Below, piece by piece: positions 7,826 to 14,626 of a DNA stretch of 40,115 nucleotides. The DNA is taken from contig NZ_JNBQ01000035.1 of the NCBI RefSeq assembly GCF_001019615.1, forward strand, positions 1-40,115, read 5' to 3'. Source of the DNA: Cellulosimicrobium funkei (GTDB lineage: Bacteria; Actinomycetota; Actinomycetes; Actinomycetales; Cellulomonadaceae). The notes below the pieces were generated by a model. The model had not been told where the DNA came from and did no database searches. It saw nothing but the letters and a program-made list of their open reading frames with translations. How positions within the stretch are numbered: the first letter of the stretch is position 1; each line of letters begins with the position of its first letter. The position numbers and the translations under genes were made by a program.

Positions 7826-9344
7826 GCTGCAACGGGTTCGCCCGCGCGGCCGCCATGAGGTACCAGGACGTCGCCCCGACGTGCTGGACCTGGAAGTACC
7901 CGAACCCGAACCCCGAGTCGAGCAGGCTCGACGCGGCGACGACGCCCGACCGCTCCGGCAGCGCCGCGCCGCCGATCGTCTGACCGGCCCCGACGCCTTC
8001 CTGCGCGCCCTGCACCTCGCGCAGCAGGCCCTCGGCGCGCACCCGGTCGTCGTCCCGCTCGCAGCCGCGGCGACCCCGCCGCCGGTCGTCGCGGCTCCCC
8101 CGGCCGCGTGCGCCGCGGTCCGCGAGCGCCGACGCGAGCTGCGCCGTCCCCTCGAGCCACACCCCCTGCTGGTGCACCGGCAGCCCGTTGTACGACGCGG
8201 TCGACGTCAGGCTCGCGCTCGAGAACGTCACTCCCTCGACGACCGTGCCCGCGGGGAGCTGCGACACGCCCTCGCCCGCGACGTCGCGCGCGGCCAGCGC
8301 GTCGTCCGCCCAGTCGAGGGCGCGGGCGTAGCGCCGCTCGCGCAGCGCGAGCCACCCCCACGTCTGCGGGTCCAGCGGGAGCGGGTCCCGGTTGATCTCG
8401 GTGCCGTCGTTCGTCCCGGTGTAGAGGTAGCCGCCGTCGGGCTCCCACATGCGGTCGACGAACGCGCGCGCGTGCTCGGCGGCACGGCTCCAGCGCCGGT
8501 CGCGCGTCACGGCCCCGAGCTGGCGGAAGAACGCGACGCAGTCGACGTTGTGCTCGGTCGAGCCGTTGGGGATCGGGGTGTTCGCGCCGTCCACGCCGAA
8601 CGAGAACCCGCCGAGGGGCGCCTGCGACCACGTGTTCGCGACGATCCACGCGCCGAGGCGCCGGGCCGCGTCCAGGTAGCGGCGCTCGCGGGTCACCGCG
8701 TGCAGGTGCAGCAGCGCGATGCCCGGCCAGGCCATGTCTCCCACCGCCGTCCCGAGGAAGCCGAACTGCCACCCGACGTTCGCCGTGCCGTCCGGCAGCA
8801 CGAGCCCGTGCTCCTGCGGCGTGCCGTCGTAGAAGGTGTAGGGCCCGACGTTGTACGCCTGGCGCAGCCGGCCGTCGTCGTGGTCGGGGTCGTTCTCGAG
8901 GGCGAACACGAGCCCGTCGCCGAGCGCCCGCGCGCGGTCGAGGTAGCGCCGGCCGGCGGTGAGCGTCGCGAGGATCGCGAGGGCGTTGTCATAGACGAAC
9001 GCCGTGGAGAACAGGCCGAGCTGGTCGGCGTACGACTGGGCGAGCCGCGGGCCGGGGTTGACGTCGGGGTAGGCGTCGGTCGCCGCGGCGAGGAAGCCGT
9101 GGGCGCGCTGGACCGACGCCGCGCGGCCCCGCGCCGGGCCACCGGCCGCCTGCCCGACGGCGCCCGTCGCCGCGGGCAGGGCCACGCCCGGACGTGCTGC
9201 CGCCGGGGTCGCCGTGAGCCCGGCGAGCGCGAGCGCCCCGCCGAGCGCGAGGACCGTGCGTCGGTCGAGCCCCCGCGGGGGCACGGGCGCGGGGCTGCGG
9301 TCGCGAGGGTCGTGGGATGCGGTTCGGCCACCGTGCTGGGTCAT
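7809..9344 (-). CDS. Tat-exported putative (alpha/alpha)-barrel carbohydrate-active protein
   Basis: The protein (511 aa) has a clear twin-arginine signal: RGLDRRTVLALGG, a hydrophobic core, and cleavage near TPAAA at about residue 50. The mature part is helical and repetitive, with Trp/Tyr/Gly-rich turns such as TFYDGTPQEHG, NTWSQAPLGGFSFG, NGSTEHNVDC and WEPDGGYLYTGTNDG. This fits an (alpha/alpha)-barrel glycosidase or lyase fold. I cannot assign a GH number, and no catalytic residues can be named safely. ATG 9344 is chosen over an upstream in-frame ATG because AAGGAGA sits eight bases ahead, and the upstream extension would translate the operator. A CelR-like box in the promoter supports a role in polysaccharide use. 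Near residue 420 (about 8012-8118) an Arg/Asp-rich low-complexity stretch interrupts the fold. Confidence 0.75.
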   Translation of the reverse strand: MTQHGGRTASHDPRDRSPAPVPPRGLDRRTVLALGGALALAGLTATPAAARPGVALPAATGAVGQAAGGPARGRAASVQRAHGFLAAATDAYPDVNPGPRLAQSYADQLGLFSTAFVYDNALAILATLTAGRRYLDRARALGDGLVFALENDPDHDDGRLRQAYNVGPYTFYDGTPQEHGLVLPDGTANVGWQFGFLGTAVGDMAWPGIALLHLHAVTRERRYLDAARRLGAWIVANTWSQAPLGGFSFGVDGANTPIPNGSTEHNVDCVAFFRQLGAVTRDRRWSRAAEHARAFVDRMWEPDGGYLYTGTNDGTEINRDPLPLDPQTWGWLALRERRYARALDWADDALAARDVAGEGVSQLPAGTVVEGVTFSSASLTSTASYNGLPVHQQGVWLEGTAQLASALADRGARGRGSRDDRRRGRRGCERDDDRVRAEGLLREVQGAQEGVGAGQTIGGAALPERSGVVAASSLLDSGFGFGYFQVQHVGATSWYLMAAARANPLQPGRLG

Positions 9345-9379
9345 GAGCGTCTCCTTCGACGTCGTGAGGGGCGCGACCC

Positions 9380-9408
9380 ACGGTAGTGGGAGCGTTCCCA
9401 TGGCGAAA
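9380..9408 (-). promoter_or_regulatory. Promoter with CelR-like operator in the spacer
   Basis: On the minus strand TTTCGC (9408-9403) and TACCGT (9385-9380) are 17 bases apart. The spacer holds TGGGAGCGTTCCCA (9387-9400 on the plus strand). The published CelR box of cellulolytic actinobacteria is TGGGAGCGCTCCCA, one base different. The start codon lies 35 bases beyond the -10. Confidence 0.72.
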
Positions 9409-9499
9409 GAGGGCGGGCCGTGGCGAACGATGTCGAATCGTGCGCGCCGGTCGCCCGCTCGAGACTCAACCTTCCGGAGCCGTCGCGCGTGTGACAGTC

Positions 9500-10135
9500 A
9501 TGACCGTGAACGCGATCGCCCTCTCGGCCGACGAGCCCGACGAGAGCCCCCCACCCGACACCCTCCTGCCCGTGGTGCGGGTGGTCACCTCGCACGAGCA
9601 GGAGTTCAGCGACTTCATGGCGGGCGCCGCTCCCCGGCTCGCGCGCACCGCGTGGCTGCTGTGCGGCGACGAGCACCTGGCCGACGAGCTCGTCCAGCAG
9701 GCCCTGACCCGTACGTACCTGCACTGGCGCACGGCGCGCGGACGCGACCCGTACGCCTACGCGCGCCGCACCCTCGCCAACCTGCGGGTCGACACGTGGC
9801 GCCGCCGTCGACGGGAGGTGCTGGTCGCCCCGCCCGACCTCCCCGAGACGGCGAGCGACGCCCGGGCCGACCAGCACGCCGAGCGAGACGTCCTCGTCCG
9901 CGCGCTCGCGACGCTCACGGCCCGCCAGCGCCGGATCGTCGTGCTGCGCCACCTCGTCGGGCTGAGCGAGAGGGAGGTCGCCGACGACCTCGGCGTCTCC
10001 GTCGGCACCGTGAAGTCCACGGCGTCGCGCGGGCTCGCCCAGCTCCGCTCCGTCCTCGGCGCCGCGGACGCGACCCCGGAGTCCTCCACCCCGCACCCCA
10101 CCACCCGGAGCACCGACGCAAGGAGGCAGCGATGA
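9500..10135 (+). CDS. RNA polymerase sigma factor, SigE family (ECF-like)
   Basis: This 211-aa sigma-70 family factor has region 2 (EFSDFMAGAAPRLARTAWLLCGD, here in parts: EFSDFMAGAAPRL and WLLCGDEHLADELVQQALT) and a region 4 helix-turn-helix (ALATLTARQRRIVVLRHL, then SEREVADDLGVSVGTVKSTA). The pattern LLCGD...A.DLVQ/ELVQQ is typical of the actinobacterial SigE/SACE_1680-type group. ATG 9500 is taken as start; GTG 9491 is in frame too. The stop overlaps the next gene in an ATGA. That gene is a membrane-anchored protein and probably acts as its anti-sigma partner. No target promoter or inducing signal can be read here. Confidence 0.9.
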   Translation: MTVNAIALSADEPDESPPPDTLLPVVRVVTSHEQEFSDFMAGAAPRLARTAWLLCGDEHLADELVQQALTRTYLHWRTARGRDPYAYARRTLANLRVDTWRRRRREVLVAPPDLPETASDARADQHAERDVLVRALATLTARQRRIVVLRHLVGLSEREVADDLGVSVGTVKSTASRGLAQLRSVLGAADATPESSTPHPTTRSTDARRQR

Positions 10136-11121
10136 GCGACACCCTGACGAGGACGGACGACACGTTCGCGCGCTCCCTGCGCGAGCGGGTCGACGCCGCC
10201 GCGCCCCGCATCGACGTCGACATCGCCCGGGTCGTCCCGGCAGCGCGCCGGGTCCGGCGCCGTCGTCGTGCCGTCGTCGCCGGCGTGTGCGCCCTCGCCG
10301 TCGTGACGGGCGCCGGAACCTGGGCGGCACGGGAGCACGGCCTGCTGCGCACCGAGCCGCTGCTGCCCGCGTCCGTCACCCCGTACGTCCCCGACGCGGA
10401 CGCACCGACGATCGACGGCGGATGGCCCGACGCCCCGTACTGGCACGTGCGGTCGGAGTCGTCCGGCACGGACTCCACGGGAGCCGCCTCGCACGAGGTG
10501 CGCGACTCATGGTCCGGCAACGACCGGCCCGGCGTCGTCACGGTCGAGGGCTCGCCCGACGACGACTTCTCGTTCGGCCCCCGCGGCTGGGGCAACCTCC
10601 TGATCGACGGCGAGCGCGTCATGATCGGGTGGGACGGGCTCTACGCGCTCCCGACGGAGCCCGCGCAGCTCGAGCAGCTCCTGCGAGCGAGCGTCGAGCC
10701 GGACCGCGGCGCAGGGTCCGCCGAGGACAAGGTGTTCGACATGGCCCGGTCCCTGCTCGTCGACAGCCCGGCGCCGCCAGCGCTGCGCGACGCCCTGTGG
10801 ACGATCATGACGGGTCTGCCCACGAGCACGCCGCTCGGGGAGGTCACGGACTCTCTGGGCCGCACGGGCGAGGGGGTCCAGCGGTCCCTCCAGGGCCAGA
10901 CGGACCGCCTCGTCTACGACCCGGTGGAGCACCGCGTCCTCGAGTCGTCGCACGAGCTCGATCCGGGAGTCCTCGAGGAGATGGAGGCACAGGGTCAGCT
11001 CGAGGGCGTGATCCTGTCCGTCTCCGGCCGGACCACGTACCTCGAGGAGGGACCGGCCGAGGACACTCCGGTCGAGCCGTCGCTCGAGGACAGCGGGTGC
11101 GTCGCCTGGGAGACGTGCTGA
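10132..11121 (+). CDS. Membrane-anchored partner of sigma factor (CU044_5270-like)
   Basis: The protein is 329 aa. Residues 1-44 are a charged cytoplasmic segment ending in RRVRRRRRAVV, followed by one membrane helix (about 45-66, VVAGVCALAVVTGAGTW), then a large extracytoplasmic domain containing PYWHVRSESSGTDS and a C-terminal pair of Cys (SGCVAWETC). This layout matches proteins annotated as CU044_5270 family, which regularly sit behind SigE-like factors. An anti-sigma or signal-sensing role is inferred from that layout and from the ATGA overlap with the sigma gene. There is no ZAS (HXXXCXXC) zinc motif. A strong AAGGAGG precedes the ATG. Confidence 0.8.
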   Translation: MSDTLTRTDDTFARSLRERVDAAAPRIDVDIARVVPAARRVRRRRRAVVAGVCALAVVTGAGTWAAREHGLLRTEPLLPASVTPYVPDADAPTIDGGWPDAPYWHVRSESSGTDSTGAASHEVRDSWSGNDRPGVVTVEGSPDDDFSFGPRGWGNLLIDGERVMIGWDGLYALPTEPAQLEQLLRASVEPDRGAGSAEDKVFDMARSLLVDSPAPPALRDALWTIMTGLPTSTPLGEVTDSLGRTGEGVQRSLQGQTDRLVYDPVEHRVLESSHELDPGVLEEMEAQGQLEGVILSVSGRTTYLEEGPAEDTPVEPSLEDSGCVAWETC

Positions 11122-11145
11122 CGCGCGAACGGCACCGGCACGACG

Positions 11146-11183
11146 ACGAGGGCGCCGCACCCGGCCGGGTGCGGCGCCCTCGT
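11146..11183. terminator. Perfect 17-bp hairpin, bidirectional terminator
   Basis: Arms at 11146-11162 and 11167-11183 are perfectly complementary across a four-base loop (GGCC). It lies between the convergent sigma-partner gene and hadB, so it can serve both. Confidence 0.85.
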
Positions 11184-11221
11184 GGCGTCAGGAGCGCGTG
11201 GTCGCCCAGGGCGACCGCGCT

Positions 11222-11656
11222 TCAGAGGCGGACGACCGCCTGGGTCTTGCCGAGCACGCGGGCGCCCTCGAACGTGACCGTGAGGTCGACGCGGACCGTG
11301 CCGGCGTCGGTGTCGACCACGCCGACGGTCCCGGTGACCTCGAGCGTCGCGACGCCGGGGTTCGGCACGGGCACGGGGCGCGTGAAGCGCGTCTGGTAGT
11401 CGACGACGGCGCCCGGGTCACCGGCCCAGTCCTCGACCAGCGCGACGGCGGCGCCCATGGTGAACATGCCGTGCGCGATGACGCCCGGCAGGCCGACCTC
11501 GGCCGCGAAGGCGTCGTTCCAGTGGATCGGGTTGAAGTCGCCGCTCGCTCCGGCGTAGCGGACGAGGCGCGCGCGGTCGACCTCGACCGTGCGCGTGCCG
11601 ATCACGTCACCGACGGAGAGGTCGGCGAGGACGGGGCGGGTTCCGTCGGTGCTCAT
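11222..11656 (-). CDS. hadB: MaoC-like (R)-specific dehydratase subunit, HadB type
   Basis: This 144-aa hot-dog-fold protein carries the hydratase-2 motif GDFNPIHWNDAFA, with the catalytic Asp and His in place, followed by GVIAHGMFTMG. It is the catalytic half of a HadAB-type 3-hydroxyacyl dehydratase. Its start overlaps the hadA stop in an ATGA. In mycobacteria the complex works in FAS-II mycolate elongation. Micrococcales-like bacteria lack mycolates, so the substrate here is uncertain and may be a general 3-hydroxyacyl thioester. It is the last gene of the rpmG-hadA-hadB operon. Confidence 0.9.
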   Translation of the reverse strand: MSTDGTRPVLADLSVGDVIGTRTVEVDRARLVRYAGASGDFNPIHWNDAFAAEVGLPGVIAHGMFTMGAAVALVEDWAGDPGAVVDYQTRFTRPVPVPNPGVATLEVTGTVGVVDTDAGTVRVDLTVTFEGARVLGKTQAVVRL

Positions 11657-12114
11657 GCGCCCTCCCCGCGGACGGCGAGGGTGGAGGTGACGGTCGAGAC
11701 CGGCTCGCTGCCGCCGTCGGGCAGGACCGCGGCGATCTCGCAGCGCGTGGTGACCATCGCGAGGCCGGCCCGCTCGACGATCGAGTCCACGTGCAGCACG
11801 GTCACGAGCTCGTCGCCCGCGACGATCGGCCGGTGGTGCGTGAAGCGCTCGTCCGCGTGGACGACGCGCGAGAAGTCGATGCCCGCCTCGGGGTCCTCGA
11901 TGAGCTGCCCCTCCGCCCGCTGGGCGACGACGACCGCGAAGGTCGGAGGTGCGACGAGGTCCGGATAGCCCGCACCCCGCGCCGCCACGAGGTCGTGGTG
12001 CACGGGGTGGGTGGCGCCGACGGCGCCGGAGAACTCCCGCAGCTTCTCGCGTCCCACCGAGTACGGCGCGTTGGCGGGGTACTCGCGGCCGACGTAGGCC
12101 AGGTTGACGCTCAC
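11653..12114 (-). CDS. hadA: FAS1-like dehydratase domain protein, HadA type
   Basis: This 153-aa protein is a MaoC_dehydrat_N/FAS1-like hot-dog domain. Recognisable pieces are YPANAPYSVGREKLREFSGA, VAPPTFAVVVAQRAE, IDFSRVVHADERFTHHRPI and AGDELVTVLHV. It lacks the GDxNPxH catalytic signature and would be the non-catalytic, substrate-holding partner of HadB. The start is GTG 12114 (SVNLAYVGREYP), 28 bases after the rpmG stop. The gene overlaps hadB by four bases, which suits equal production of the two subunits of a heterodimer. Confidence 0.9.
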   Translation of the reverse strand: MSVNLAYVGREYPANAPYSVGREKLREFSGAVGATHPVHHDLVAARGAGYPDLVAPPTFAVVVAQRAEGQLIEDPEAGIDFSRVVHADERFTHHRPIVAGDELVTVLHVDSIVERAGLAMVTTRCEIAAVLPDGGSEPVSTVTSTLAVRGEGA

Positions 12115-12142
12115 TGCGGTGCGCGGACGCGGAGCCGGAGGC

Positions 12143-12313
12143 TCAGCGGGTCTCGCGGTGCGCGGTGTGCTTGCCGCAGCGCGGGCAGAACTTCGCGAGC
12201 TCCAGGCGGTCCGGGTCGTTGCGACGGTTCTTCTTCGTGATGTAGTTGCGCTCCTTGCAGTCCACGCAGGCCAGCGTGATCTTGGGGCGAACGTCAGCGC
12301 TCTTGCTTGCCAC
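12143..12313 (-). CDS. rpmG: 50S ribosomal protein L33 (zinc-binding form)
   Basis: This 56-aa ribosomal protein of the large subunit reads [18 protein letters not shown], then [17 protein letters not shown] and [15 protein letters not shown]. It has two CxxC pairs (CVDC and CPRC), so it is the Zn-ribbon (C+) type. In many bacteria a C- paralogue replaces this form under zinc starvation. The start is GTG 12313. The upstream sequence contains AGAGGTGG and a small GC hairpin (about 12333-12349). The gene heads the hadA-hadB operon and lies behind tRNA-Met, a classic actinobacterial order. Confidence 0.95.
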   Translation of the reverse strand: MASKSADVRPKITLACVDCKERNYITKKNRRNDPDRLELAKFCPRCGKHTAHRETR

Positions 12314-12399
12314 GGTTGTGAGCCACCTCTCGCGCCTCCGGAGGGCGCATGTGCTGTGCAGGTCGCACGACGCCGGCCGCCGTACGAGATTGTCGAAAG

Positions 12400-12476
12400 T
12401 GGTAGCGGAGGCGGGGATCGAACCCGCGACCTCACGATTATGAGTCGTGCGCTCTAACCATCTGAGCTACCCCGCC
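12400..12476 (-). tRNA. tRNA-Met (CAT), elongator
   Basis: On the minus strand the cloverleaf reads acceptor GGCGGGG / CTCCGCT (two G-U pairs), a D arm GCTC..GAGC, anticodon stem CACGA / TCGTG with loop CTCATAA (anticodon CAT), and a T arm GCGGG-TTCGATC-CCCGC. The 3' CCA is encoded (12400-12402). A tRNA-Ile(CAT) read by TilS cannot be formally excluded. The position before rpmG and after tRNA-Thr favours elongator Met. Confidence 0.93.
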
Positions 12477-12537
12477 GCGTGACTGAACGCGAGGTCGCCT
12501 TGCAGTATTCCAGCAAGACGACCCCGCGTCACCACAG

Positions 12538-12610
12538 AGCCCCGAAAGGGAATCGAACCCTTGACCTTCTCCTTACCATGGAGACGCTCTGCCGACTGAG
12601 CTATCGGGGC
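12538..12610 (-). tRNA. tRNA-Thr (GGT)
   Basis: Acceptor GCCCCGA / TCGGGGC pairs perfectly. The anticodon stem TCTCC / GGAGA flanks the loop ATGGTAA (anticodon GGT), and the T arm is AAGGG-TTCGATT-CCCTT. The length is 73 nt with no encoded CCA. It probably shares a transcript with tRNA-Met, 61 bases downstream. Confidence 0.96.
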
Positions 12611-12620
12611 AGCGCGGAAA

Positions 12621-12649
12621 ACTCTACACGGAACACGGCGTCGAACGAA
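12621..12649 (-). promoter_or_regulatory. Candidate promoter of tRNA-Thr
   Basis: On the minus strand TAGAGT (12626-12621) is preceded at 17 bases by TTCGTT (12649-12644). The predicted start is just ahead of the tRNA 5' end at 12610. Confidence 0.4.
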
Positions 12650-12776
12650 ATCGGCGCCGTTCCGCCGTTTCTGGGCCCGTCAGCACCGCTTCCCACCGGA
12701 TCGCGCACCGCCCGACGACGCCGGGTCGTGGAGCGCCCGGGTGACGCGGTGACGACGACAGGTCCCCGGCAGACGA

Positions 12777-12810
12777 CGACGGGGCGTCACCCGTGGGTGA
12801 CGCCCCGTCG
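12777..12810 (-). terminator. Terminator of tRNA-Tyr
   Basis: Arms of 16 bases at 12777-12792 and 12795-12810 are perfectly complementary with a minimal loop. The hairpin begins seven bases downstream of the tRNA-Tyr 3' end. It separates tRNA-Tyr from the tRNA-Thr/tRNA-Met transcript. Confidence 0.85.
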
Positions 12811-12816
12811 CTCCGG

Positions 12817-12898
12817 TGGCAGGTGAGGGATTCGAACCCCCGAAGGCTGAGCCGTCTGATTTACAGTCAGATCCCTTTGGCCGCTCGGGCAACCTGCC
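12817..12898 (-). tRNA. tRNA-Tyr (GTA)
   Basis: Acceptor GGCAGGT / ACCTGCC pairs perfectly. Anticodon stem TCTGA / TCAGA encloses loop CTGTAAA (anticodon GTA). A long variable arm is present, as expected of bacterial tRNA-Tyr, and the T arm is GGGGG/TTCGAAT/CCCTC-like. The length is 82 nt with no encoded CCA. Confidence 0.95.
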
Positions 12899-12963
12899 GT
12901 GTGGAGTTGTCGCTCGCCGGAACGGACTGCACCTGGTGCAGCCCCTGCCGTGCGGGCGAGCCA

Positions 12964-12993
12964 ACGATACAGCCCCGCCGGACCAGGTGCGAA
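12964..12993 (-). promoter_or_regulatory. Candidate promoter of tRNA-Tyr
   Basis: On the minus strand TTCGCA (12993-12988) and TATCGT (12969-12964) are 18 bases apart, giving a leader of about 60 bases. The odd palindrome CTGCACCTGGTGCAG (12927-12941) lies within that leader. Confidence 0.4.
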
Positions 12994-13028
12994 ATCCGGG
13001 TCCCGCCGACCGTCCTCGCGTCCGTCCG

Positions 13029-13034
13029 TACAGT
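13029..13034 (+). promoter_or_regulatory. -10 element of leaderless rarD-like gene
   Basis: TACAGT is followed by six bases and then the GTG start at 13041. A weak -35 (CCGACC, 13006-13011) sits 17 bases upstream. The spacing predicts transcription starting at the start codon. Confidence 0.6.
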
Positions 13035-13040
13035 GGTGCG

Positions 13041-14066
13041 GTGACCCACCCCTCCCCCGCGCCGGACCACCTCCCCGGCACCGGGATCCCCGGCCCCGCG
13101 CCCACCGGCGCACCGTCCTCGCCCGCCCCGGCCGCGCCGTCGCGCAGCCCGCGCGGGGCGCCCGCCCCGACCGACCGCTGGGGCCTCCTGCTCGGCGCCG
13201 GGGCGTTCTTCCTGTGGGGCGCGATGCCCCTCTACTTCCCGCTCCTGGAACCGGCGGCGCCGCTCGAGATCATCGCGCACCGGGTCGTGTGGAGCCTGCT
13301 CTTCTGCCTCGTGCTCCTCGCCGCGACGCGCCAGCTCGGCGGGTTCGTCGCCGCGCTGCGCACCCCGCGCACGCTCGGCGTCCTCGCCGTGGCCGCCGTC
13401 CTCATCGTCACCAACTGGACCGTGTACGTGTACGGCGTCCTCAGCGGTCACGTGCTCGACGCCGCGCTCGGGTACTTCATCAACCCCCTCGTCACGGTCC
13501 TGCTCGCCGTGGCCGTGCTGCGCGAGCGGCTGCGCCCCGCGCAGTGGGCGGCCGTCGGGATCGGCGCCGCCGCCGTCGTCGTCATCAGCACGGGCTCGGG
13601 CGGCCTGCCGTGGATCGCGCTCGTCCTCGCGGCGTCGTTCGGCCTGTACGGCCTCGTGAAGAACCGCGTCGGGCGCACGGTCGAGGCGCTCCCCGGCCTC
13701 GCCGTGGAGACCGCCGTGCTCACGCCGCTCGCCCTCGTGTACCTGGTGTGGCTCGCCGCCACGGGTGCCGGCACGTTCGGCGCCGAGGGCGCCGGCCACG
13801 CGCTCCTGCTGGCGTCCGCCGGGGTCGTCACGGCGCTGCCGCTGCTCCTGTTCAGCGCCGCCGCGCGGCGCCTCCCGCTGAGCGTCGTCGGTCTCCTCCA
13901 GTACCTCGGCCCCGCGCTCCAGTTCCTCTTCGGCCTCCTCGTCTTCCACGAGCCCATGTCGCCGACCCGCTGGGCCGGCTTCGGGCTCGTCTGGCTCGCG
14001 CTCGTCGTGCTCTCGGTCGACGGGCTGCGCGCGGCCCGTGCGACGCGCCTCGCGAGCCGTCCCTGA
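13041..14066 (+). CDS. EamA/RarD-family permease
   Basis: This 341-aa protein has ten predicted membrane helices after a Pro/Ala-rich cytoplasmic leader of about 45 residues. RarD hallmarks are GAGAFFLWGAMPLYFPLLEP, EIIAHRVVWSLLF, NWTVYVYGVLSGHVLDAALGYFINPLV (read in pieces), LRERLRPAQW, and SVVGLLQYLGPALQFLFGL. It is a drug/metabolite-type exporter of unknown substrate. The name RarD comes from chloramphenicol resistance in Pseudomonas, but resistance should not be assumed. The GTG at 13041 is chosen because a -10 lies six bases upstream and because frame further upstream runs into tRNA-Tyr. Confidence 0.9.
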   Translation: MTHPSPAPDHLPGTGIPGPAPTGAPSSPAPAAPSRSPRGAPAPTDRWGLLLGAGAFFLWGAMPLYFPLLEPAAPLEIIAHRVVWSLLFCLVLLAATRQLGGFVAALRTPRTLGVLAVAAVLIVTNWTVYVYGVLSGHVLDAALGYFINPLVTVLLAVAVLRERLRPAQWAAVGIGAAAVVVISTGSGGLPWIALVLAASFGLYGLVKNRVGRTVEALPGLAVETAVLTPLALVYLVWLAATGAGTFGAEGAGHALLLASAGVVTALPLLLFSAAARRLPLSVVGLLQYLGPALQFLFGLLVFHEPMSPTRWAGFGLVWLALVVLSVDGLRAARATRLASRP

Positions 14067-14123
14067 GCCTGCTCGACTACGGTGGGACCCAGCACCCGTT
14101 CCCGGCCCAGAGAGGACCTACCC

Positions 14124-14618
14124 ATGGCCGACTCCTCGTTCGACATCGTCAGCAAGGTCGACCGCCAGGAGGTCGACAACGCGCTCAACCAGGCGGCCAA
14201 GGAGGTCGCGCAGCGCTACGACTTCCGCAACGTCGGCGCCTCGATCGCGTGGAGCGGCGAGAGCATCCTCATGGTCGCGAACTCGGCCGAGCGCGTGCTC
14301 GCCATCCTCGACGTCCTCGAGACCAAGCTCGTCAAGCGCGGCATCTCGCTGAAGTCGCTCGACACGGGTGACAAGGAGCCCAAGGCGTCGGGCAAGGAGT
14401 ACCGCCTCGCAGCCACCCTCAAGGAGGGCCTGTCGAGCGAGAACGCGAAGAAGATCACCAAGATCATCCGTGACGAGGCGCCCAAGGCCGTCAAGACGCA
14501 GATCACGGGCGACGAGGTCCGGGTGACGAGCAAGTCGCGCGACGACCTCCAGGCCGTCATCGCACTGCTCAAGAGCGCCGACCTCGACGTCGCGCTGCAG
14601 TTCACCAACTACCGGTAA
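14124..14618 (+). CDS. yajQ: YajQ-family nucleotide (c-di-GMP)-binding protein
   Basis: This 164-aa protein matches the whole YajQ family: [20 protein letters not shown] at the N-terminus, [14 protein letters not shown], the ALKSL/SLKSLD middle, and the closing [16 protein letters not shown]. The fold is two RNP-like domains. Some homologues bind cyclic di-GMP and act as transcription co-regulators. Here only nucleotide binding of some kind can be inferred. AGAGAGGA precedes the ATG at a good distance. The next gene follows after eight bases, so they probably share a transcript. Confidence 0.95.
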   Translation: MADSSFDIVSKVDRQEVDNALNQAAKEVAQRYDFRNVGASIAWSGESILMVANSAERVLAILDVLETKLVKRGISLKSLDTGDKEPKASGKEYRLAATLKEGLSSENAKKITKIIRDEAPKAVKTQITGDEVRVTSKSRDDLQAVIALLKSADLDVALQFTNYR

Positions 14619-14626
14619 CCCTCGCC

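Noticed and set aside
9345-9401. Longer start for the Tat-exported protein at 9401
   Set aside because: It would translate the promoter and CelR-like box and place 19 extra residues before the signal peptide. The ATG at 9344 has a proper AAGGAGA.
9427-9441. ACGAT-N5-ATCGT inverted repeat upstream of the sigma gene
   Set aside because: The arms are only five bases, and its TCGAATCG resembles half of the LacI operator by chance. There is no clear promoter context.
12927-12941. CTGCACCTGGTGCAG palindrome with a related ACCAGGTGC at 12982-12990
   Set aside because: It could be an operator, but it lies in the likely tRNA-Tyr leader, and no regulator or second full copy supports it.
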